Assembly (NCBI GenBank): GCA_021805735.1
Contig: JAJZEE010000041.1
Span: 1-32,138 of the forward strand
From: Bacillota bacterium
GTDB lineage: Bacteria; Bacillota; Bacilli; Alicyclobacillales; SLC66
Direction of reading: 5' to 3'
Length of the DNA: 32,138 nt
In this document: one piece after another, positions 1-6,628 of the stretch
Layout: each line of letters opens with the position of its first letter
How positions within the stretch are numbered: the first letter of the stretch is position 1
Program-made: the position numbers and the translations under genes
Notes under the pieces: generated by a model
What the model was told of the DNA's origin: nothing
Database searches by the model: none
What the model saw: only the letters and a program-made list of their open reading frames with translations

Positions 1-1091
1 ATTTTACTGAACGCATCAGGGTCAATGGACTTGCGATCCCGGAAACGGATTTCATGGATCTGCTGAGTATTGTCAGGGAACCCCTGGAGGCGCTGCAGGC
101 GGATTTTACACCCGCGCAGTACTTTGGTCCTGTAGGCATTGTTGCGGCGGTCGCCATGCTGTACTTTGCGCACTGCCAGACGGATGTCAACGTGATCGAA
201 TTGGGCCGTGGAGCGCGCCATGACGATGTGAACGCCCTGGGCGCGGAACTGGCGGCGGTTACGCCTGTGTTGCTGGAACACACGTTGCAACTGGGTCCCA
301 CGTTGCGGGATATCTCTTACAGTAAAGCTGGCGTCATTACGAAGGATCTAAGGGCCGTTGTGACAGGAAGACAGTTCCCGGAACCAGCGACGGTTTTACG
401 CTCGGAGGCTGTGGCCATGGGTGTGCCCCTGGTGGCTTATGGCGCCGATTTTGCGGTGCAGGGCGCAGAGGTTCTTTCGTCAGGAACACTATGCAGCATT
501 CGCTCGCCGCGGACCGAGTACCCGCCCATGGTCATCGGACCGCTTGGCGCTCATCAGGCGGACAACGCCGCCGTCGCTCTGACTGTGGCGGAACTGTTTG
601 TCGGCGCGCCGCTTGCTGAGAGAACTGTTCGTCACGCACTCGGAGGATTGCGCCTTCTGGGGCGTGGGCAAGTGCTGCCCGGAACGCCTCGGGTGGTGAT
701 TGACGCGGCGATTAACCGCGAGAGTGCTTCCTGCGCCAGGGAAGTGATCCTCTCTCAACAGTACACTCGGCTGGCGCTCGTGATCGGAGTGCCAGCGGAT
801 AAGGACTATCGCGGCCTGCTGGATGTACTGGGGCCGCTCGCTGATTTCCTCGTCCTTACAGTGGCCAGAAACCCGTACCTGACGTTCCCGCAAGATGCCT
901 TGGACGCTGCGCAACACTACTGCCCGGCCCTGTTTTGTCCGACGCTCACGGAAGCGATCGAGGCTGCGACGACGGCGGCGGAACCAGGAGGGATGGTCGC
1001 GATTATTGGCACACATTCGCTGGTCGGCGAAGCGCTGGAATATTATGCGATTCCGACGCGTGACCTGGCGCCCATCGGGTCTGCCGAGTGA
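1..1091 (+). CDS. FolC-like Mur ligase family protein (5' partial)
   Basis: The reading frame is open from base 3, so the N-terminus lies outside the window. The first visible residues, FTERIRVNGLAIPETDF, match the stretch after the P-loop of folylpolyglutamate/dihydrofolate synthases (FolC), so roughly the first 60-70 residues with the ATP-binding loop are missing here. Further FolC-like blocks are GPTLRDISYSKAGVI, LGAHQADNAAVAL and VIGVPADKDYRGLL. FolC adds glutamate to (dihydro)folate in the cytoplasm. The protein is divergent: the usual DGAHNP motif of the C-terminal domain reads DAAINR, and the usual GLGGRLDATN block reads GRGARHDDVN. It may therefore be a FolC paralogue with changed or lost activity. 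Family membership is firm and the activity is doubtful. Confidence 0.75.
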   Translation, partial: FTERIRVNGLAIPETDFMDLLSIVREPLEALQADFTPAQYFGPVGIVAAVAMLYFAHCQTDVNVIELGRGARHDDVNALGAELAAVTPVLLEHTLQLGPTLRDISYSKAGVITKDLRAVVTGRQFPEPATVLRSEAVAMGVPLVAYGADFAVQGAEVLSSGTLCSIRSPRTEYPPMVIGPLGAHQADNAAVALTVAELFVGAPLAERTVRHALGGLRLLGRGQVLPGTPRVVIDAAINRESASCAREVILSQQYTRLALVIGVPADKDYRGLLDVLGPLADFLVLTVARNPYLTFPQDALDAAQHYCPALFCPTLTEAIEAATTAAEPGGMVAIIGTHSLVGEALEYYAIPTRDLAPIGSAE

Positions 1092-1106
1092 TGACATCTT
1101 GCGCGG

Positions 1107-1120
1107 TTGTATCAATACAA
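1107..1120. promoter_or_regulatory. Palindrome TTGTAT-CA-ATACAA between folC-like gene and spoVR
   Basis: Perfect 6-bp inverted arms with a 2-nt centre lie 16 nt after the folC-like stop. It could be an operator or a small hairpin. The half-site equals that of the TTGTATACAA palindromes near 16.2 and 18.0 kb, but the spacing differs. Function is unknown. Confidence 0.3.
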
Positions 1121-1136
1121 TCGCAGCTCCACGTTA

Positions 1137-1268
1137 ATGAGCGTCTACCGGAACTTGCGCACACCCCGCTTTCGTTGCGCGGTTATCCATGAGAAGGGGG
1201 AAGTATACAAGGCTTTGCGAACGTTTTTCACCGCGGAGGAAGACGTTTCGGGCGGTGATGCGGTATGA
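1137..1268 (+). CDS. Possible small ORF (43 aa) overlapping the spoVR start
   Basis: An ATG ORF begins [12 protein letters not shown] and ends in a TGA that overlaps the spoVR ATG as ATGA, an arrangement typical of translational coupling. It has no convincing Shine-Dalgarno of its own and no family I recognise. The only strong Shine-Dalgarno nearby, GGAGGA at about 1235, lies inside it and is about 25 nt from the spoVR ATG, too far for direct use. It may be a real coupling ORF or an accident of the leader. Confidence 0.25.
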   Translation: MSVYRNLRTPRFRCAVIHEKGEVYKALRTFFTAEEDVSGGDAV

Positions 1269-2206
1269 CGCCAGCCGAGTTTGGCGAACTCGAAGCCGCG
1301 ATTGAACGCATGACAGACATCGCAAAAGGATTCGGCCTCGATTTCTACGATATGCGCTTCGAATTGGTGCCCGCCGATGTGCTGTATACATTTGGCGCCT
1401 ATCAGGGCATGCCTACACGATTTTCCCACTGGTCCTTCGGCAAGGCGTATCACCGGATGAAAATGGATTACGATTTTGGCCTCAGCCGGATCTATGAACT
1501 GGTCATCAACTCCGATCCCTGTTACGCCTTCCTCATGGACAGCAATTCGCTCGTGCAAAACAAACTGGTATCCGCTCATGTGTTGGCGCACTGTGACTTT
1601 TTCAAAAATAACGCCATGTTCGCGCATACCTCACGCGGCGTCGTGGACAGCATGGCTGCCAGCGCGGAGCGGTTTCGGTCGTATGAAATGGAATACGGCA
1701 AAGACGCGGTGGAGGAGTTTTTGGACGCGGCGTTGGCGGTTCAGGAGCATGTGGATGCGTCGCACACGTCTTTGCGCCGTCAGCGTAAGCGCTCTGAAAA
1801 AGATGGGGAAACGGAACGTCAGCTTTCACGCGAGCGCGGCCCCTATGAGGATCTATTTGAGCTCGACATTAGTTCGGTTGGCGCGGCGGAAAAAGGACAG
1901 CAGGCGGACGAACTCGCCGGCGGGAAACGCTCCACCCAGACAGAGAAGGACCTGCTGCTGTTTTTAATGCGCCACAGCAAGGTGCTCAGCGATTGGCAAC
2001 GGGACGTACTGACCGTTGTGCGGGAAGAGATGCTGTACTTTTGGCCGCAAATAGAAACCAAGATCATGAACGAAGGTTGGGCGACATACTGGCATCTCCG
2101 CATCATGCGAGAGTTGCCTTTGACAGATGCGGAGTCCGTCGACTTTGCCCGGATGCATTCGGGTGTCGTGCTGCCTTCGAAAACCTCGATCAACCCCTAC
2201 ACGTGA
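1265..2206 (+). CDS. spoVR: SpoVR family protein, N-terminal two thirds (split gene)
   Basis: The 313-residue product carries the SpoVR signature from its N-terminus, for example [30 protein letters not shown] and [17 protein letters not shown]. SpoVR proteins are linked to spore cortex formation in Bacillus and are about 470 residues long. ATG 1265 is used because an in-frame stop lies at 1256 and the N-terminus then aligns with SpoVR. The frame is cut by TGA at 2204-2206, directly after INPYT. The same frame continues without a shift as VLKMWEEIEKRWD, exactly where intact SpoVR goes on. A single base change at the stop codon (for instance TTA to TGA) would explain this. The gene is probably a recent nonsense pseudogene, or the halves are made separately by re-initiation. 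Confidence 0.85.
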   Translation: MTPAEFGELEAAIERMTDIAKGFGLDFYDMRFELVPADVLYTFGAYQGMPTRFSHWSFGKAYHRMKMDYDFGLSRIYELVINSDPCYAFLMDSNSLVQNKLVSAHVLAHCDFFKNNAMFAHTSRGVVDSMAASAERFRSYEMEYGKDAVEEFLDAALAVQEHVDASHTSLRRQRKRSEKDGETERQLSRERGPYEDLFELDISSVGAAEKGQQADELAGGKRSTQTEKDLLLFLMRHSKVLSDWQRDVLTVVREEMLYFWPQIETKIMNEGWATYWHLRIMRELPLTDAESVDFARMHSGVVLPSKTSINPYT

Positions 2207-2215
2207 GTACTGAAG

Positions 2216-2704
2216 ATGTGGGAAGAAATCGAAAAACGGTGGGATCGCATGCGGTCGGAAGCGGACAGCGCCGCCAACGTTGCGCCGTCCGGTCGGGAAA
2301 AGATGTTTGAAGTCCGTGAGATGGAGTCGGATACGTCGTTTATCCGCAACTATCTCACGAAAGAACTCGTCGACGAGTTGGATCTGTATCTTTATCAGAA
2401 GGTGGGCAACGAGTGGCGAGTTGTCGAGCAGGACTTTGAAAAGGTGCGCGACAAACTGTGCGCCTCGCGTGTCAACGGAGGGTATCCGGTGTTGCTGGTC
2501 AGGGACGGGGATTACCAGTTGACGGGCGAACTGTATCTGTTTCACGCCTATGAAGGCATGGAACTGGACGTGCGTTACACGGAAAAAACACTGCCGTATG
2601 TTCACCGGCTGTGGGGGCGTTCCGTGCATCTGGAAACTGTGCTGGAGGGTCGGCCTGTGCTGTTTACGTACGACGGCAAAAAGACTTCGCGCAAATTTCT
2701 GTAA
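2216..2704 (+). CDS. spoVR: SpoVR family protein, C-terminal third (split gene)
   Basis: The 163-codon frame is in phase with the upstream spoVR part and starts at an ATG 9 nt after its TGA. It contains the conserved C-terminal SpoVR blocks GREKMFEVREMESD, FIRNYLTKELVDELDLYLY, YTEKTLPYVHRLWGR and FTYDGKKTSRKFL. Added to the first part, the total of about 480 residues fits a normal SpoVR. Both halves are well preserved and no second lesion is visible, which argues for a recent mutation, re-initiation at ATG 2216, or a sequencing error. The Shine-Dalgarno before 2216 is weak. Confidence 0.8.
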   Translation: MWEEIEKRWDRMRSEADSAANVAPSGREKMFEVREMESDTSFIRNYLTKELVDELDLYLYQKVGNEWRVVEQDFEKVRDKLCASRVNGGYPVLLVRDGDYQLTGELYLFHAYEGMELDVRYTEKTLPYVHRLWGRSVHLETVLEGRPVLFTYDGKKTSRKFL

Positions 2705-2733
2705 CTGCGCAAATAGTTCACTATTTTCGCGCG

Positions 2734-2762
2734 TTGACAGGTTGCCCGCCTGGCCCTATAAT
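2734..2762 (+). promoter_or_regulatory. Consensus sigma-A promoter of the c-di-GMP riboswitch RNA
   Basis: A perfect -35 box TTGACA (2734-2739), a 17-nt spacer and a perfect -10 box TATAAT (2757-2762) predict a transcript start near 2769, a few bases before the riboswitch aptamer. This is one of the strongest promoters in the window and shows that the RNA is its own transcription unit, separate from spoVR. Confidence 0.9.
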
Positions 2763-2774
2763 GACGATAGAAAG

Positions 2775-2856
2775 CACGATAATGGCAAACTTAGGGAAAC
2801 CTAAGGACGCAAAGCCATGGGTCTACAGCCGTAAGGCCAGGATCGCCAGGCTGCCG
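2775..2856 (+). ncRNA. Cyclic di-GMP-I (GEMM-I) riboswitch aptamer
   Basis: The RNA has the defining GEMM-I parts in order. GGCAAAC (2784-2790) opens a stem CTTAGG/CCTAAG capped by a GAAA tetraloop at 2796-2799. The strictly conserved GGACGCAAAGCC (2805-2816) follows, then GGGTCTAC and a second hairpin with a GTAA loop that ends in ATCGCCAGGCTGCC. This matches the class I c-di-GMP aptamer, in which the GAAA loop docks on a receptor in the second hairpin. It senses the second messenger that usually controls the switch between motile and attached life. The next ORF starts 46 nt downstream. Whether ligand turns expression on or off cannot be read with certainty. Confidence 0.92.
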
Positions 2857-2900
2857 AAGCGAATAGACTTCGGCGAATACCCCATGAGGCGGTGATTCGC
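2854..2900 (+). promoter_or_regulatory. Riboswitch expression platform hiding the Shine-Dalgarno
   Basis: Two hairpins follow the aptamer. The first pairs CCGAAG (2854-2859) with CTTCGG (2868-2873). The second pairs GCGAAT (2873-2878) with ATTCGC (2895-2900), plus ACC (2879-2881) with GGT (2891-2893) and CC (2882-2883) with GG (2888-2889). It thus locks up the Shine-Dalgarno GAGGCGG (2886-2892) of the GTG start at 2902. GCGAATA occurs twice (2859-2865 and 2873-2879), so either copy can pair with ATTCGC, a likely basis for switching. This is a pairing analysis by eye without an energy calculation. Confidence 0.65.
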
Positions 2901-2901
2901 T

Positions 2902-3084
2902 GTGTTACAAGGCTTGGATAGTGCGGCGCAATGGATTAAGGGTTCGTTTTCTATAGCTTCTAAAGGTTTCAATGCAGGGTTTGGCGCGGAACTTGCCGCG
3001 CCGGAGTGGAATCGACGTCGCGCTGAGCGGTTCGGATCCGTGTATAAGCGATCTTCGGAACGCACGATCGTGTTTTATTTGTAG
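2902..3084 (+). CDS. Riboswitch-controlled small ORF (60 aa), unknown
   Basis: The GTG start lies about 9 nt after GAGGCGG and directly behind the switch hairpin. The product begins MLQGLDSAAQWIKGSFSIAS, ends SSERTIVFYL and has an arginine-rich middle. I recognise no family, transmembrane segment or signal peptide. Its position between a c-di-GMP aptamer and a terminator makes translation likely. The stop (3082-3084) is 12 nt before the terminator stem, so a ribosome finishing here would cover the base of that hairpin. It may be a small effector peptide or a leader ORF whose translation regulates read-through into the kinase operon. A structured RNA without product is the alternative. Confidence 0.5.
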   Translation: MLQGLDSAAQWIKGSFSIASKGFNAGFGAELAAPEWNRRRAERFGSVYKRSSERTIVFYL

Positions 3085-3096
3085 GTGAAAAGGCAT

Positions 3097-3130
3097 CCTC
3101 CTAAGCCGATGTGCGCTCAGGGGGGTTTTT
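3097..3130 (+). terminator. Intrinsic terminator before the kinase operon
   Basis: A 10-position stem with one mismatch (3097-3106 with 3115-3124), an 8-nt loop and a run of five T form a good Rho-independent terminator. It ends 21 nt before the histidine kinase start, so it either ends the riboswitch transcript or acts as an attenuator for the kinase, TPR and response-regulator genes. Confidence 0.75.
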
Positions 3131-3151
3131 GGCGTACGAAAGGGTTGGAGG

Positions 3152-3811
3152 ATGAGGCGGATGTCCACCGAGATGGCTATCCATGCGATTGAAGACGAGA
3201 GAAAAAGACTGGCTCGGGACATTCACGATGGTCCCGCGCAACTGTTGACGAACTTGACGATGCGCCTCGAAGTCGTCAAGGAGATGGCGAAACGGGATCC
3301 GTTGACGGTGTTGCCCGAAATTCAAAAGGTCCAGGAACTGATGCGCGGTTCGGTGAGTGAACTGCGCCGCATGATCTACGACCTTCGCCCCGTCGACATT
3401 GCGGAGAAAGGTCTTTCAGGCGCGCTGCTCGAATACGCGGACCGCTGTAACTACCTGCTCCGAATTCCCGTTGTCGTAGCGGTTGACGCGACCTGCGACG
3501 TGCTTGCGGCGCCGTACGCGGTTGCGGTGTTTCGCGTCGTGCAAGAGTGTATTACGAACAGCTTGCGGCACGCGCGAGCGCAACGAGTGGATGTCTCTGT
3601 GACCGTAGCGGAAGGTGTGCTAAGAGCAGTCGTCCGCGACGACGGGTCCGGTTTTCCTTATGGAGACACGAGTCAACATAAGGGATTCGGACTTCTTGGC
3701 ATCGAGGAGCGCGCTCGGTTGATTGGCGGCGAGGTGCGAGTGCAGTCGAAAATGGGTCAAGGTACGGAAGTGGAGTTGACGATGAGAATTGCCACGTATG
3801 GCGCAGAGTGA
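3152..3811 (+). CDS. DegS-like sensor histidine kinase without sensor domain
   Basis: This soluble kinase of the HisKA_3/HATPase family (219 residues) has the H-box ERKRLARDIHDGPAQ with phospho-accepting His25, an N-box QECITNSLRHA (Asn136), a G1 box VRDDGSGFP and a G2 box GFGLLGIEERA. It would autophosphorylate and pass phosphate to a NarL-type regulator, very likely the one encoded at 5448. It has almost no sequence before the H-box and no membrane segment, so input must come from a partner, and the TPR protein encoded next is the obvious candidate. ATG 3161, about 10 nt behind GGAGG, is an equally good start. The gene overlaps or abuts the next one. Confidence 0.88.
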   Translation: MRRMSTEMAIHAIEDERKRLARDIHDGPAQLLTNLTMRLEVVKEMAKRDPLTVLPEIQKVQELMRGSVSELRRMIYDLRPVDIAEKGLSGALLEYADRCNYLLRIPVVVAVDATCDVLAAPYAVAVFRVVQECITNSLRHARAQRVDVSVTVAEGVLRAVVRDDGSGFPYGDTSQHKGFGLLGIEERARLIGGEVRVQSKMGQGTEVELTMRIATYGAE

Positions 3812-3821
3812 GGGGATTGCG

Positions 3822-5327
3822 GTGTCGTCGGCCATCGAGATCGGCAAAGAACTGTTGGCGCGGGGATTACCGTATGCGGCTATTGAGTATCTGGAGGACA
3901 TGCTAAGCGCCGAACGGGATCCTGAAGCGTCCGCGTTGCTGGCTAATGCTCTGGGATGGTGTTTCACGGATCTCGGGAATCCGGAACGAGCCGCGGGTTC
4001 TTTCACTCGTTCTAAGGAAATCGCGCGGGCAGGGCATTTGCCTGACATATTCGCCATTCGACCGCAGATCAATCTGGCATTGACTGAACTCAGACGCGGG
4101 AACCCGACGGTGGCCTATGAGGAAGCGAGCGAGTTGCTCGAAGACGTCAAGGAGCAGCCGGAGGAGACGCAGGGGCTCATATACGTCAATCTGGCGGCTA
4201 TCTGCGTAGCCTTGGAGCGTTACGACGAAGCGGAGATTTTCGCGTGCAGGGGCGCGGTGTTTTTGGATGGCGGCGGAGGCGGCTTCGCGTTTGGGGCTTA
4301 TGTGAATCTGGGCGTAGCGTTGCTTGCGCTCGGCGACCCGGCGGCGGCGCGGCAGGCGTTTGAAGTGGCGTATGATCGCTCGGATGGGCAGTCGTTTCAC
4401 GCCGCGCTCGAACTGTTGCGGCTGCATCTCCTCCACGGCGACGATCAACTCGGCGCGATGTTGCTGCGGGACGCGCTCGATGGGGTATGGACGCAGTTAA
4501 TCGAATTTTCTCGCGACGATCTTGGCCGGATCTGCGAAGTCCTCGGGTATGGGGCGGCGATGGCGGGCGACTCGCTGCTTGCGGACCGTTTGCTTGAAAA
4601 GGCGGAACTGTACTTTGGGAGAGTGGGATGTTGGCGCGAATATCGAGCGCTTGGGCTGGAACGCGAGCGACGGCAACAATCGCTTACGGTCGCGGCGGCG
4701 ATGGCTGGGCGGTCTGAATGGCCCGACGCGTTGCCAATGGCCCGCATGCTGCACGCGTTTATGGGGGCGCTCGACACGCTGGAGCAAGTTGCTCCCACCT
4801 ATTTTGCAAAAGCGCAACAGGTCGCCCGACTTGCAGTGCAAATCGGGGATGCGCTCGGGTTCCCGACGGAGTCGCTGCGGGCAGCGTACATAGGGGCGCA
4901 ACTGCTGGGATGGCGGGTGGACGCGAGCGTGCGCGCGGATGAGCGGGAAGCGCTGATTGAGGCGTATGGGCAGATCGGGCCCGGCTGGTTGCAGGCGCAT
5001 GGATTTCCGGATACTGTACTCACCATAGCCGCATACGTGGAAACACTCGATCAAGGCGCGAAACTGCGCGACTTTTCATCGCAGAAGGCGCTGCCGGAAC
5101 CCTCCCCTGAGACGGCCGCGATATGGGCTGTTGTTCGATCGGCGGAGAGGTATGTCCATCACGTGCGAACCCGTGAACGCCATTCGTCCGCGATGCGTTG
5201 GCTGGATCGGGATCCGGGCGCGTGGAAACCGGCTGTTCGCGCCTTGCGCGCGCTGGAGCGAAGCGCCGTCGGAGCGGAAGGACTGCGCGGGAGTCGCAAA
5301 GGGCGAACGTCCGTGTCTTGTACGTGA
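3822..5327 (+). CDS. TPR protein with degenerate HD-GYP-like C-terminal half
   Basis: GTG 3822 is preferred because GAGGGG lies 6-7 nt upstream. TTG 3789 and ATG 3798 in the same frame are alternatives that would overlap the kinase gene. Residues up to about 300 form TPR-like helix pairs, for example PYAAIEYLEDMLSAE, NPERAAGSFTRSKEIA and LALGDPAAARQAFEVA. From about residue 305 the pattern follows an HD-GYP domain: YFAKAQQVARLAVQIGDALG, then LRAAYIGAQLLGW where the family has LLHDIGK, then YGQIGPGWL. The metal-binding HD residues are gone, so phosphodiesterase activity is unlikely. It sits between a sensor-less kinase and its probable response regulator, so a role as input or scaffold is inferred. 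The HD-GYP relation rests on pattern and spacing only. Confidence 0.65.
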   Translation: MSSAIEIGKELLARGLPYAAIEYLEDMLSAERDPEASALLANALGWCFTDLGNPERAAGSFTRSKEIARAGHLPDIFAIRPQINLALTELRRGNPTVAYEEASELLEDVKEQPEETQGLIYVNLAAICVALERYDEAEIFACRGAVFLDGGGGGFAFGAYVNLGVALLALGDPAAARQAFEVAYDRSDGQSFHAALELLRLHLLHGDDQLGAMLLRDALDGVWTQLIEFSRDDLGRICEVLGYGAAMAGDSLLADRLLEKAELYFGRVGCWREYRALGLERERRQQSLTVAAAMAGRSEWPDALPMARMLHAFMGALDTLEQVAPTYFAKAQQVARLAVQIGDALGFPTESLRAAYIGAQLLGWRVDASVRADEREALIEAYGQIGPGWLQAHGFPDTVLTIAAYVETLDQGAKLRDFSSQKALPEPSPETAAIWAVVRSAERYVHHVRTRERHSSAMRWLDRDPGAWKPAVRALRALERSAVGAEGLRGSRKGRTSVSCT

Positions 5328-5403
5328 GACGCCAACGGCAACACAATCGGCAACTTCACTGGCGTCGCCAATGGCGAAGGCCGGTGGTCTGTACGTGAGG
5401 GGG

Positions 5404-5431
5404 TCGTCTGTCGCAACGGCGCGACAGACGG
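5404..5431 (+). other. Stem-loop in the leader of the response regulator gene
   Basis: CGTCTGTCGC (5405-5414) pairs perfectly with GCGACAGACG (5421-5430) around a 6-nt loop. No T-run follows. The Shine-Dalgarno GGGAGGGG of the next gene begins a few bases later, so the hairpin may tune translation or processing. Confidence 0.5.
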
Positions 5432-5447
5432 ATGGGAGGGGCGCGAG

Positions 5448-6182
5448 TTGACCACACATACGCGGTTGTTGCTGGCTGATGATCAGTCCTTGTTTTTGAG
5501 CGGCCTGGAGGCGCTGTTGTCTATGACAGGCGAATTTGTGGTGGTCGCGACGGCGCATACCGGCGCTGAAGTGCTGACCGCCCTTCACGATCTGTCCGCT
5601 GACGTTCTGCTGTTGGACATCGGAATGCCAGACCGATCAGGGATCGAAACCGTCAGGCAGCTTCGCGACATGGGCGTGATAACTCCCGTGCTGATCGTCA
5701 GCAACTATGATGGCAAGGACTACGTCTTGCAGGCAATTGCCGCAGGGGTGCAGGGATATGTTCTAAAAGACGCGACGATCGACACAGTGCGCGCGGCTGT
5801 GCGCACTGTTGCGGCCGGCCAGCGGTATGTCGACCCACGACTGGTGGGCTATATGATGGACGCCCTCTTTGCGGAAGCGAGTGAGACGCAGCGAGCGGGG
5901 AGTTCCAGGGAAACCGCCGAGCGGCCAGACGCTGACCTCGCTGTGTCCGTAGAAAACGCCGCTTTTGCGGAACGGGTTGCGCTGACACAGGTTCTCACTC
6001 CGCGGGAACTGGAGGTGCTCAGGTTGATGACGCAGGGGTGCAACAACAACGAGATCGCGGAGACTCTCTTTATTAGTCCAAAAACGGCTCGCAATCACAC
6101 GACGAACATTTTGCAGAAACTCGGGGCGCCAGATCGAACGAAGGCAGTGGTTATCGCTCTGTCGGAGCGATTGGGAGTGTAG
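5448..6182 (+). CDS. NarL/FixJ-family response regulator (DosR/DegU class)
   Basis: A receiver domain with the acidic pair ADDQ near the N-terminus, phospho-acceptor Asp57 in LLLDIGMP and the conserved Lys in YVLKDA is joined to a LuxR-type helix-turn-helix from about residue 183 (LTPRELEVLRLM, NNEIAETLFISPKTARNH). The total of 244 residues is usual, with a longish linker. TTG 5448 is chosen because GGGAGGGG lies about 7 nt upstream and the receiver then starts at the proper place. The upstream kinase has the matching HisKA_3 type, so the two should be a pair. The regulator gene is directly followed by the pilus operon, whose leader holds a palindrome of DosR-box geometry. Control of the pilus genes is inferred from this. 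Confidence 0.9.
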   Translation: MTTHTRLLLADDQSLFLSGLEALLSMTGEFVVVATAHTGAEVLTALHDLSADVLLLDIGMPDRSGIETVRQLRDMGVITPVLIVSNYDGKDYVLQAIAAGVQGYVLKDATIDTVRAAVRTVAAGQRYVDPRLVGYMMDALFAEASETQRAGSSRETAERPDADLAVSVENAAFAERVALTQVLTPRELEVLRLMTQGCNNNEIAETLFISPKTARNHTTNILQKLGAPDRTKAVVIALSERLGV

Positions 6183-6253
6183 TGTCCGGAACCGGGTGAG
6201 CGAGCGCGCAGGGAAGTGCCGCCCGTGACCATCTGCGCGATCCATGGCGGCCA

Positions 6254-6281
6254 GGACGTCCAAGATAGGACTATTGTCCTA
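6254..6281. promoter_or_regulatory. Candidate response-regulator operator upstream of flp
   Basis: TAGGAC-TATT-GTCCTA (6266-6281) is a perfect 6-bp inverted repeat. Its core GGAC-N4-GTCC has the same half-sites and spacing as the mycobacterial DosR box, and DosR belongs to the regulator class encoded just upstream. A second, spacer-less palindrome GGACGTCC lies at 6254-6261. A weak promoter (TTGTCC at 6274, TAGGAT at 6299, 19-nt spacing) overlaps it. Binding is inference. Confidence 0.5.
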
Positions 6282-6310
6282 CGCGCAAACGGCGAAAATA
6301 GGATTCGCGC

Positions 6311-6337
6311 CCCTGTCTTAAACAGGGTCTTTTTTTT
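6311..6337 (+). terminator. Intrinsic terminator or attenuator in the flp leader
   Basis: CCCTGT (6311-6316) pairs with ACAGGG (6322-6327) around a 5-nt loop and is followed by TCTTTTTTTT. It lies about 130 nt after the response-regulator stop and 67 nt before the flp start. It may end the regulator transcript or, if the pilus promoter lies upstream near 6270-6304, act as an attenuator of the pilus operon. Confidence 0.8.
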
Positions 6338-6403
6338 ATGCTTGGATCACAACAGCAAGAGGATAGCTTTCAAAACACCATACCTTCAAAGGGGCGATCA
6401 AGG

Positions 6404-6628
6404 GTGAAAGGGATCAAAGAGAAGATGGCGGGGATTTATCATTCAGTTGCAGTCAAGGCGGGCGAAATGGTCGTACGCCTGCGGAATGATGAAGAGGGTC
6501 AGGGGCTCGTCGAGTACGGTCTGATCATCGGGCTGGTGGCGATCGCGTTGGTTGCTGCGCTCGTTGCACTTAACGGCGGACTCACAACCGTCTTCAGCAA
6601 CATTACGACCACGTTGAAGGGTTTGTAG
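6404..6628 (+). CDS. flp: Flp/Fap-type pilin
   Basis: This small type IVb prepilin has the hallmark EEG/QGLVEYGLIIGLVAIAL: a charged leader, a Gly for cleavage by the prepilin peptidase, Glu at position +5, Tyr at +6 and one hydrophobic helix. Mature Flp subunits build the thin adhesive Tad pilus. GTG 6404 is chosen because AAAGGGG lies 9 nt upstream and the leader length is then normal. ATG 6425 is possible, while ATG 6338 directly behind the terminator T-run is unlikely. It is the first gene of the pilus operon, and the peptidase gene follows after a strong stem-loop. Confidence 0.93.
   Translation: MKGIKEKMAGIYHSVAVKAGEMVVRLRNDEEGQGLVEYGLIIGLVAIALVAALVALNGGLTTVFSNITTTLKGL

Noticed and set aside
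489-1115. Long minus-strand ORF opposite the folC-like gene
   Set aside because: It is a shadow of the plus-strand gene: Arg-rich, without family patterns, while the plus frame has clear FolC blocks.
6281-6337. Second GEMM-type riboswitch in the flp leader
   Set aside because: GCAAAC- and GAAA-like pieces are present, but the conserved GGACGCAAAGCC core and the second hairpin are not.
6338-6403. ATG directly after the terminator T-run as start of flp
   Set aside because: It would give a 50-residue leader and has no Shine-Dalgarno. GTG 6404 has both a good site and a normal leader.
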